A stretch of DNA of 64,000 nucleotides from assembly GCA_905160935.1 (NCBI GenBank), contig CAJHZI010000463.1, positions 1,443,001-1,507,000 of the forward strand, in the 5' to 3' direction. The position numbers were made by a program, and so were the translations under genes. The notes beneath the pieces are model-generated. The model ran no database searches. It saw nothing but the letters and a program-made list of their open reading frames with translations, and was not told where the DNA came from. Of this stretch, positions 60,701-64,000 are shown piece after piece; positions within the stretch are counted from its first letter, which is position 1, and every line of letters begins with the position of its first letter. The DNA is from Enchytraeus crypticus (lineage: Eukaryota > Annelida > Clitellata > Enchytraeida > Enchytraeidae).

Positions 60701-62642
60701 CAGAGCACGACTCCTAGCTGTATCAACAAAAGAAGCAGCGACTGGCTTCACGCTTCCCTGTTGCTTCTTGTGGGCTATTTTTGACAATGAGGCGATTCGA
60801 GTAGCGTTAGTTTCCGTTTAAGGGCGAAAACTTGCGAGCCTCACATGTGCCCCTGCGGTCATGAAGTCGACGCTTTAGGTCTCCACGGCCTCTCCTGCAA
60901 ACGAAGCTCAGGTAGAATGTCTCGCCATCACAATTTAAATGACTTAATATGGCGAGCACTTTCAAGAGCAGGCATCCCTTCCTCTAAGGAACCAAGTGGG
61001 TTGTCCAGATCAGACGGCAAGCGTCCGGACGGCATGACTTTAGTGCCCTGGTGCAACGGTAAATGTGCCGTTGAGACGTCACGGTCATTGACACTATGGC
61101 AAACTCCTACCTGAATACGACTTCAGTCACAGCCGGTGGAGCTGCTGTTCATGCCGCCTCTAGGAAGTTGGATAAATACCGTGATCTGTCCTTAGCATAT
61201 GAAGTTGTTCCGGTGGCCATTGAAACCATGGGCCCGATGAATCCCGAAGGAGTTGACTTTATTAATGGAAAAGGCAGACTTTTTGCAGAGCAAACCGGCG
61301 ATGAGCGAGAGACTTGTTTTCTTTGGCAAAGGCTTTCCATGACTTTGCAAAGATTTAATGCAGTCTGCTTCAATAATTCTTTTAAGCCGTTTGATGACCT
61401 CGAGTAGCCGGGCGGCGATTCAGCACGTATTGCTTGCATCGTTTTTATCAAACCCCAGGTTCTTTACACCGGGGTAAAAAAAATTAAAAGAAAGATAATA
61501 ATAATAATAATAATAATTATTATTATTATTATTATTATTATATCAGTAGATTACCATATAAATAAATCAATTTACAATAATGTTACTCACACTGACGCCC
61601 GGGGGCCCCTGCTGACCGGTACGACCCTGCGGGCCCATCTCACCCTGAGGGCCTGGAGCCCCTGGGTCCCCTGGGCGTCCCGGGTAGCCAGGTGGGCCCT
61701 GAAATATTACCAAACAAAAACACCTTATAATCATGAAATATCGAAACATTCAATTTGATAGCTTTTGAAATTAGAAGCCACGATATATTAATTTTGATGA
61801 TGTTTTAATTCTGCAACGTAATGTCTATTGTATCTCTACCTATTGCCCTCGGTTTGCCTTTGATTTAATAGTGCTAGATGTTGTCATAGAAGACAGTGTC
61901 ACTCCAAACGTTTTGTTGTTGTTGTCTTTGCTTAATAATTTAGCCTAACATATATTTCGGAAAAGAGTTGCTCAATTCTAATCGTTAGCTAGATTATTTA
62001 ATTATATTTGTGTATAGTGATCTTCCCCGTGTTGTGCTCGGCTGTGGTTGGACCACTGCAGAATTGGGCAACCGTAAACAATCTGCCGCGTGTACGTAAG
62101 AGGCCACTAAAGGCAGGAGCTGAGGATGGCAAGAGGGGACCCACCTCACCATGGAATATTTCCCCCAGGATTAAATGGTAATTAATCCACCAAATTGAGA
62201 AAGGCAACGGGAAACCACCTCAGAAGCCATATTTTTTCCAAGCTATAGGTTACATAAGGTATGGATAAGGCATAGACTTTGTGAAGGGATTAACTTGTTG
62301 GTCTAAGGAGTGCTCTTATGGAGCGAGAAAGCAGACATTGAGTATGAATATGTACCTTGAACCTGCCTCTTGGCAGTGCACTGAAGAGAAGAGATAGTCA
62401 TCTATAGGAAACCCGTCTTGTGTCCGGGGTTACTAAAGAATAGATGAACCGTTGACAGCATGTGTCGTAAAAGGTGACAAAGCACTAAAATCCAAACCAA
62501 AGTCAGAAAGGGCATTCGGTTGGTAAGCGCTTCGTTTCCAAAAATTGCTATGAAAATTCTAAATCCCGATCTCAGCTAGACTGGGATTCAAGTGAAGATG
62601 ATGATGAGTGATCTATAGGAAAACCTCTAGTGAACTATTCTT

Positions 62643-62720
<78 letters not shown>

Positions 62721-62857
62721 AGATAGCAGCAAAAAATAATGCATCCAACCCGAGTTCCGTTAAGTCCAGGCGATCCAGGAGGACATGTGACGTCACACTT
62801 ATTCTTATTTCTCGTTCTCTTTCCGTTCGCAATAGGTTCATCGTATTCAACCTGATT
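37169..62857 (-). CDS. FACIT-type (type IX-like) collagen alpha chain, partial gene
   Basis: Twenty-three exons on the minus strand, all phase-compatible, encode about 523 codons. From the 5' side: a short linker with KCDVTCPPG (Cys-x3-Cys-Pro-Pro-Gly, as in the NC3 region of type IX collagens); about 400 residues of Gly-X-Y with three interruptions; a non-helical block with [10 protein letters not shown] followed by [10 protein letters not shown], resembling the Cys-containing NC2 of type IX; then a second helix starting RGPPGPPG. Exon sizes are 27, 33, 36, 39, 54, 63, 90, 96, 102, 108 and 147 bp. The NC2-like exon is 55 bp. Junctions are phase 0 up to the NC2-like block, then phase 1 (split Gly codons). 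Known role of FACITs: extracellular, decorating fibrils and disulphide-linked. The N-terminal part lies right of the window. The C-terminal helix looks short (about 60 residues) and no NC1 was found. It is convergent with NCDN. Confidence 0.88.
37200..37435. repeat. ~11/22-bp tandem repeat (ACATCACAGG / ACATCACAATAC)
   Basis: Degenerate CATCACAGGA and CATCACAATA units fill the intron just upstream (minus-strand sense) of collagen exon 23. Confidence 0.85.
37695..37990. repeat. ~27-30-bp AT-rich minisatellite
   Basis: TTATTATTATTATTTATTTT plus ATGTATTT units, about ten copies. It lies 40 bp beyond the donor of collagen exon 22. Confidence 0.9.
38028..38117 (-). CDS. Collagen exon 22
   Basis: 90 bp, ten triplets with split Gly codons at both ends ([19 protein letters not shown]..). 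Acceptor TATCTTAG|GCGAAC, donor ATGG|GTACGA. Confidence 0.87.
38268..38330 (+). repeat. Dispersed repeat family R3x fragment
   Basis: AATAATAATAAAGATTTAAC, then GTCCGTTTCCTCATCCAAGG and ATGATGTCA. The same core occurs near 33.1, 41.0, 45.1 and 51.8 kb, and inverted at 49.95 kb. Confidence 0.6.
38672..38805 (-). mobile_element. tRNA-like SINE (family 2)
   Basis: Plus-strand text CCAGGATTTGAACCGCA (inverted B box), GATGTTGACGTCAG and CGACTTCACCACCGGC. It lies in a collagen intron. Confidence 0.6.
39132..39378 (+). mobile_element. tRNA-derived SINE (family 1), best-preserved copy
   Basis: GTCTCAATAGCGCAATGG fits an A box and GTGGGTTCGAATCCCAGC fits a B box. The family body AACATATGGCATTAAAAG and the end GATCATTTCACTATAATG follow. 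Length about 245 bp. Confidence 0.85.
39417..39518 (-). CDS. Collagen exon 21
   Basis: 102 bp. The split codon gives Glu, then [17 protein letters not shown] continues into a helix with regular triplets. Acceptor TATTTGCAG|AAAGAC, donor CCTG|GTGAGT. Confidence 0.87.
40560..40614 (-). CDS. Collagen exon 20 (NC2-like)
   Basis: 55 bp encoding [18 protein letters not shown]. Acceptor TTTTCAG|GGAAAG, donor CAAG|GTAAAA. It shifts the downstream junctions to phase 1 and contributes one cysteine. Confidence 0.82.
41030..41235 (+). repeat. Dispersed repeat family R3x, long copy
   Basis: An AAT run, AAAGGTTTAACGTCCG and TTTCCTCATACAAGGATG, then AAAACAATCTGCAAAAAAAA and a further A-rich body. No coding capacity. 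Confidence 0.6.
41366..41512 (-). CDS. Collagen exon 19
   Basis: 147 bp encoding S, then 16 triplets ([22 protein letters not shown]). Acceptor TATAACAG|TCAGGT, donor CCT|GTGAGT. Confidence 0.88.
42424..42456 (-). CDS. Collagen exon 18
   Basis: 33 bp encoding [11 protein letters not shown]. The missing Y residue (Ser) is supplied by the next exon, so the triplet pattern stays intact. Donor CAG|GTCTGA. Confidence 0.8.
42750..42900 (+). repeat. Dispersed repeat family R5x copy
   Basis: CATCATCAACAACTACAGCA, then GACAACATCGAGCACTATT and AAAAACGATACAAATTCC. It lies in a collagen intron. Confidence 0.6.
43348..43622 (+). repeat. Dispersed repeat family R4x, partial copy
   Basis: Landmarks AGGGTTCTGCAAGTGACAG and GTGGTTTCCCGTTGTCTTCC, collinear with 33.3 kb. 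Confidence 0.6.
43805..43912 (-). CDS. Collagen exon 17 (long interruption)
   Basis: 108 bp encoding [20 protein letters not shown], then [16 protein letters not shown]. It is a non-collagenous insertion of about 33 residues re-entering the helix at the last codons. Acceptor GTTTATAG|GGCAGT, donor CCG|GTAAGA. Confidence 0.8.
44560..44622 (-). CDS. Collagen exon 16
   Basis: 63 bp, seven triplets ([16 protein letters not shown]..). Acceptor TTTCAACAG|GGACCA, donor CCG|GTAAAA. Confidence 0.88.
44920..45150 (+). repeat. AAT run, inverted GCCCAGGGC motif, and R3x core
   Basis: AATAATAGTAATAATAACAA is followed by GCCCAGGGCCTTATACAGCC and then the R3x core AAAGGTTTAACTTTC. A GCCCTGGGC motif of the same kind occurs at about 58430-58480 next to the R4/Dong-like elements. 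Confidence 0.5.
45374..45436 (-). CDS. Collagen exon 15
   Basis: 63 bp, seven triplets ([16 protein letters not shown]..). Acceptor GGTCCACAG|GGAGAG; the donor CAG|GTTGTT is weak but the phase fits. Confidence 0.84.
45885..45995. repeat. ~18-bp tandem repeat (CCACTGATCCAGTGGAA)
   Basis: Six imperfect units. CCACTGATCCAGTGG is itself an inverted repeat, so each unit can form a small hairpin. Confidence 0.8.
46080..46262 (+). mobile_element. RTE-like LINE C-terminal relic
   Basis: Decayed plus-strand text [10 protein letters not shown], then [20 protein letters not shown], ending [12 protein letters not shown] with a GAGAGA tail. It has internal stops and lies in a collagen intron. Confidence 0.6.
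46294..46347 (-). CDS. Collagen exon 14
   Basis: 54 bp, six triplets ([18 protein letters not shown]). Acceptor TTAATCCAG|GGGCTA, donor AAA|GTGAGT. Confidence 0.88.
46835..47000 (+). repeat. tRNA-like repeat, single copy
   Basis: GTGTGGCTCAGTGTGTACTG and GGGATCAATTCCCGG resemble A and B boxes of a tRNA-derived SINE, followed by GAGTGTAAAATCTTGGGCC, similar in layout to family 1. It is not a functional tRNA by eye. Confidence 0.45.
47405..47515. repeat. ~17-bp tandem repeat (AAGACACTAATTAAAT)
   Basis: About six units end next to the donor of collagen exon 13. Confidence 0.85.
47528..47581 (-). CDS. Collagen exon 13
   Basis: 54 bp, six triplets ([18 protein letters not shown]). Donor ACT|GTATGA. 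Confidence 0.87.
47590..47755 (+). repeat. Dispersed repeat family R5x copy
   Basis: CAACAGCAATTAGAGTGTTA, CGATAACATCGAGCACC, GGGTCCAAAAACGATG and CCAAAATCCAGAAAACC. Confidence 0.65.
47880..48000 (+). mobile_element. tRNA-like SINE (family 2)
   Basis: CCGGTGGCATGTTGGCAAG, then AGGGTTCAAAACC, ending AACTGACGTTAGC. Confidence 0.55.
48096..48248 (+). repeat. Dispersed repeat family R4x, 5' fragment
   Basis: CTGCCAAGTGGCAGGTTC, then TAGATCAACAAGTTAATCCC; it breaks off before the GTGGTTTCCC landmark. Confidence 0.65.
48330..48365 (-). CDS. Collagen exon 12
   Basis: 36 bp, four triplets ([12 protein letters not shown]). Acceptor CTGTTTAG|GGTCGA, donor AGA|GTGAGT. Confidence 0.87.
48409..48535 (+). 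mobile_element. tRNA-like SINE (family 2)
   Basis: GCCGGTGGCTTGTTGGCAAG, ACAGGGTTCAAATCCAG (B box), ending GCTTACGTTAAAC. Confidence 0.6.
48560..48800 (+). mobile_element. RTE-like LINE C-terminal relic
   Basis: The plus-strand frame ends [13 protein letters not shown] at a GAGAGA tail, as at 46.2 kb. Upstream text AAAGGATTGAAGCATG is decayed. Confidence 0.5.
48888..49080. repeat. TA/TATG microsatellite
   Basis: An almost uninterrupted run of about 190 bp of TA with TGTA interspersed. Open frames across it are low-complexity Tyr/Ile and not genes. Confidence 0.95.
49381..49905 (+). pseudogene. LINE (RTE-like type 2) C-terminal relic
   Basis: The frame contains [20 protein letters not shown], a [11 protein letters not shown] segment, [13 protein letters not shown] and [10 protein letters not shown], then a stop. 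The next stretch reads [20 protein letters not shown]. These are the conserved tail motifs of non-LTR reverse transcriptases. The RT core is missing. Confidence 0.75.
50011..50106 (-). CDS. Collagen exon 11
   Basis: 96 bp encoding TVFLS, then nine triplets. The acceptor AATTTCAG|ACGGTG was chosen over a nearer TATCAG because only it keeps phase 0 with exon 10. Confidence 0.82.
50130..50270 (+). repeat. Dispersed repeat family R5x copy
   Basis: ACAATTAGAGTGCTACAGTC, CAACATCGAGTACCATTGAG, AAGGTCCAAAAACGGTGC. Confidence 0.7.
50730..50768 (-). CDS. Collagen exon 10
   Basis: 39 bp encoding [13 protein letters not shown]. It ends inside an interruption that continues into the next exon. Donor CAG|GTATGT. 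Confidence 0.8.
51200..51455 (+). mobile_element. tRNA-derived SINE (family 1)
   Basis: GTCTCAATAGCGCAATGGC (A box), GCGGGTTCGATTCTCTGC (B box), AACATGTGGTATTAAAAG and the end GATCATTTCACCATAATG. Confidence 0.8.
51618..51680 (-). CDS. Collagen exon 9
   Basis: 63 bp, seven triplets ([19 protein letters not shown]..). Acceptor ATAATGTAG|GGTGAG, donor CCG|GTTAGA. Confidence 0.87.
51690..51965 (+). repeat. AATC simple repeat followed by R3x copy
   Basis: An AATCAATC run (about 51690-51778) leads into AATTTAATATCCGG, TTCCTCGCCATAAGG and CAATGTCAGGGACGTC, then a unique A-rich body. Confidence 0.55.
52216..52388. repeat. AAT/AAC trinucleotide microsatellite
   Basis: About 170 bp of AAT with AAC interruptions. 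Leu/Ile homopolymer frames across it are artefacts. Confidence 0.95.
52865..53250 (-). repeat. Dispersed repeat family R4x, near full-length copy
   Basis: In inverse order to 33.3 kb: TGTGGTTGGACCACTGCAG, GGGGACCCACCTCACCATG, CAACGGGAAACCACCTCAG and CTGCCACTTGGCAGTGCACT, ending in an AAG run that abuts the splice donor of collagen exon 8. Confidence 0.75.
53263..53316 (-). CDS. Collagen exon 8
   Basis: 54 bp, six triplets ([18 protein letters not shown]). Donor AAG|GTATCG. An R4x repeat is inserted immediately 3' of the donor. Confidence 0.88.
54175..54228 (-). CDS. Collagen exon 7
   Basis: 54 bp, six triplets ([18 protein letters not shown]). Acceptor CATTGCAG|GGTGAT, donor AAG|GTTTGT. Confidence 0.88.
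54666..54719 (-). CDS. Collagen exon 6
   Basis: 54 bp, ASK followed by five triplets ([15 protein letters not shown]). The first triplet has Ala in place of Gly, extending the interruption of exon 5. Donor AAG|GTAAGA. Confidence 0.87.
54905..55268. repeat. 18-bp minisatellite, about 20 copies
   Basis: The unit is AATGAGGTCGTAATCTCT. Two variants (TAATCTTT and TGATCTCT) alternate strictly over the left part, giving a 36-bp higher-order unit. A 9-bp deletion occurs near 55127. It lies just past the donor of collagen exon 5. Confidence 0.95.
55312..55347 (-). CDS. Collagen exon 5 (interruption)
   Basis: 36 bp encoding [12 protein letters not shown], with no glycine triplets. Acceptor TATCCTTAG|GCAGAA, donor AAA|GTGAGT. 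The size and phase fit the gene, so this is taken as a short non-helical interruption. Confidence 0.68.
55540..55690 (-). mobile_element. tRNA-like SINE (family 2)
   Basis: Plus-strand text CTGTTTCCTCACTCGAAAAC, GGATTTGAACCCCGCACAT and CTTACCAGCATCGCCA, collinear with 30.6 kb. Confidence 0.65.
56340..56367. repeat. 28-bp perfect palindrome
   Basis: CCATTGACATAAAT is followed directly by its exact inverse, with no spacer. Confidence 0.9.
56599..56661 (-). CDS. Collagen exon 4
   Basis: 63 bp, seven triplets ([16 protein letters not shown]..). Acceptor AATTTTAG|GGACCC, donor CCG|GTTCGT. Confidence 0.88.
57500..57562 (-). CDS. Collagen exon 3
   Basis: 63 bp, seven triplets ([19 protein letters not shown]..). 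Donor CCG|GTATGC. Separated from exon 2 by the intron that contains the two R4/Dong-like elements. Confidence 0.88.
58552..60010 (+). mobile_element. R4/Dong-like non-LTR retrotransposon tail, copy 1
   Basis: A 5'-truncated element begins inside the RT thumb ([11 protein letters not shown]) and runs to a 3' tail of TAA repeats. Visible parts are the [20 protein letters not shown] segment, a CCHC knuckle ([19 protein letters not shown]) and a restriction-like endonuclease motif region ([11 protein letters not shown]). A one-base frameshift after about 59600 moves the rest ([35 protein letters not shown]) to another frame. It is flanked by TAA/TTA repeats. R4/Dong-type assignment is inference from the CCHC plus PD endonuclease and the TAA context. 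Confidence 0.75.
58565..59647 (+). pseudogene. R4/Dong-like ORF fragment, copy 1
   Basis: About 360 codons of thumb, CCHC and endonuclease without a stop. It reads from a truncated 5' end, not from a true start codon, and ends in a frameshifted tail (LTLWQTPT). Confidence 0.75.
60055..61475 (+). mobile_element. R4/Dong-like non-LTR retrotransposon tail, copy 2
   Basis: This is the same element in the same orientation, truncated about 30 bp further in (starts GTCATATCATCAG). It is separated from copy 1 only by A-rich and TAA repeats (60020-60054). Several one-base indels break the frame (for example near 60387 and 60770), and the frameshift near the endonuclease is shared with copy 1. It ends in TAA repeats followed by a TTA run (61495-61540). 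Confidence 0.75.
61591..61698 (-). CDS. Collagen exon 2
   Basis: 108 bp, 12 uninterrupted Gly-X-Y triplets. Acceptor TATTTCAG|GGCCCA, donor GTCAGT|GTGAGT. Confidence 0.9.
62030..62397 (-). repeat. Dispersed repeat family R4x, near full-length copy
   Basis: TGTGCTCGGCTGTGGTTGG, GGACCCACCTCACCATGG, CAACGGGAAACCACCTCAG, GGAGCGAGAAAGCAGAC and CTTGGCAGTGCACTGAAG; very similar to 52.9 kb. Confidence 0.75.
62646..62718. repeat. TA dinucleotide microsatellite
   Basis: About 36 uninterrupted TA units, ending about 30 bp from the donor of the first visible collagen exon. Confidence 0.95.
62750..62857 (-). CDS. Collagen exon 1 (NC3-like, CxxxCPPG)
   Basis: 108 bp, acceptor GTTGTTGCAG|AATCAG and donor CGG|GTTGGA. 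It encodes [20 protein letters not shown], then [16 protein letters not shown], which enters the triple helix. Confidence 0.82.
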
Positions 62858-63169
62858 CTGCAACAACCAGCCAGAAACGTTCAAATAGAGAGAATTTTAG
62901 ATACATAATTCTTGTAAAATTCGCATAGGTATCAGATTAGGAGTACTTGAACTTTGTTTAAAGCTCGTAAAGGTGCAGTACAATATAAACTATCTGAAAA
63001 TGTAATTCAGTAAATAAATAGAAATTAGGTTTCTAATAGAAATATTTTAACATTATTTTGGACAAAATAGCCCGTTTATTTTGTTGCAATAGCAATATTT
63101 GCATTCGTTGTTTTTAAAGAAATAGTGTGTTCGTGGTCCGTACGTCTGAAATTGAACAACAGTAAAATG

Positions 63170-63390
63170 CACGTGTCGTAAACGGGAACTACTTAAGAAA
63201 ATAGGGAGGCAATGGGAAACCATCTCAGAAACTATTAATCCCAAGCTGTAAGCTAAATTAAAATTCAAATAAGGTATAGTTTTTGTAAAGGGTTAACTTG
63301 ATCGGTGGAGTGCACCGTAAACTGTGAATAGGAATGCAGGTACATTGGACCTGAAATTTGGAAAAATCCCAGAGAGGGAGATAGGGACAG
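63170..63390 (-). repeat. Dispersed repeat family R4x, partial copy
   Basis: Diverged landmarks GGCAATGGGAAACCATCTCAG and GTAAAGGGTTAACTTGATCG, ending in a GAGAGGGAGA stretch. Confidence 0.5.
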
Positions 63391-63585
63391 GAAGAGAGAT
63401 GCAAAATGTATTTAACATTATAATTCAACAATTGTTTTATAAAGTTAGTTACAATTTTTTAAACATTTAACTAGCACATTATACAATAATTTCAAATATT
63501 TTATAATAAATAAATTTATGAATAGACATGGCAGCAAGGTTAAACTATCTAAGGTTCTGGTTGAGCTCCCGTTTAAAAAGTAAAT

Positions 63586-63800
63586 ACGCATTATAGTGAA
63601 ATGATCAACTATATTGATATCTATCACTTTTTAATACCACATGTTTAAACCGTTATGCAATATAATTCCATTTTCCGTACAACTAGTCCAGCGAATGTCC
63701 GAGATTTTACTCTAAGATCAGCGCGGCTGGGATTCGAACCCACGAGGGTTCAATTCAACTCAGGATCTGTCATTTAAAACTTCATGACGTTACCCCTACG
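63586..63800 (-). mobile_element. tRNA-derived SINE (family 1)
   Basis: Inverted copy: CATTATAGTGAAATGATCAA, CACATGTTTAAACCGTTA, GGGATTCGAACCCACGAGG (inverted B box), ACTTCATGACGTTACCCC. The A-box end is lost. Confidence 0.8.
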
Positions 63801-64000
63801 CATATTTATGCACGATATGGCACATCTCAGCGACGTCTTGAGAAGTAGTATGGTTATAAATGACGCATAGGAATATGCCATCGCCTGCAGGCATAATTTC
63901 ATACACGAGTCTACATGCCTGATTTCTTAGATTCAGATTTTTAATTCAGTTTTCTCTAAACACAAACAAGTAACATATAAATCCATTTCATTAATGAATT

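Noticed and set aside
58867-61451. Minus-strand frames opposite the R4/Dong-like elements
   Set aside because: Antisense of recognisable plus-strand retrotransposon text.

Overview
This window is AT-rich genomic DNA from an invertebrate animal. Split genes have GT..AG introns, the coding islands are GC-richer than their surroundings, and interspersed repeats are dense. A myosin-tail (paramyosin-like) gene, a Rab33 GTPase, neurochondrin and a FACIT-type collagen point to a bilaterian, probably marine. The sequence alone does not settle the phylum.

Layout: (1) 514-2352 (+) holds the last three exons of a paramyosin/myosin-heavy-chain-like gene. (2) 4903-6357 (+) is an uninterrupted 484-codon gene that I do not recognise, with a hydrophobic C-terminal stretch. 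(3) 9066-10337 holds two abutting MITE-like elements with shared terminal inverted repeats, ending about 150 bp before the start codon of (4) a complete three-exon Rab33 gene (10488-13856, +). (5) About 13.9-23.1 kb is repeat-rich: a CR1-like non-LTR retrotransposon relic (19.0-21.6 kb), an older LINE tail and an RTE-like relic carrying a nested SINE. (6) 23279-36423 (+) is neurochondrin in 15 phase-consistent exons, giving 615 aa. (7) 37169-62857 (-) holds 23 small exons of a collagen with FACIT/type IX-like architecture, convergent with neurochondrin. Its largest intron contains two head-to-tail R4/Dong-like retrotransposon tails set in TAA repeats.

The encoded proteins have unrelated jobs (muscle thick filament, Golgi/autophagy traffic, neuronal signalling, extracellular matrix), and no operon-like organisation is visible. 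The most unusual signal is that two separate genes (Rab33 exon 3 and neurochondrin exon 11) are preceded by minisatellites whose repeat unit is the intron 3' end plus the first bases of the exon. Each array therefore offers 9-14 decoy splice acceptors in tandem. At least five dispersed short-repeat families, two of them with tRNA-like A and B boxes, recur across the window. No complete novel defence, toxin or enzymatic system was found.
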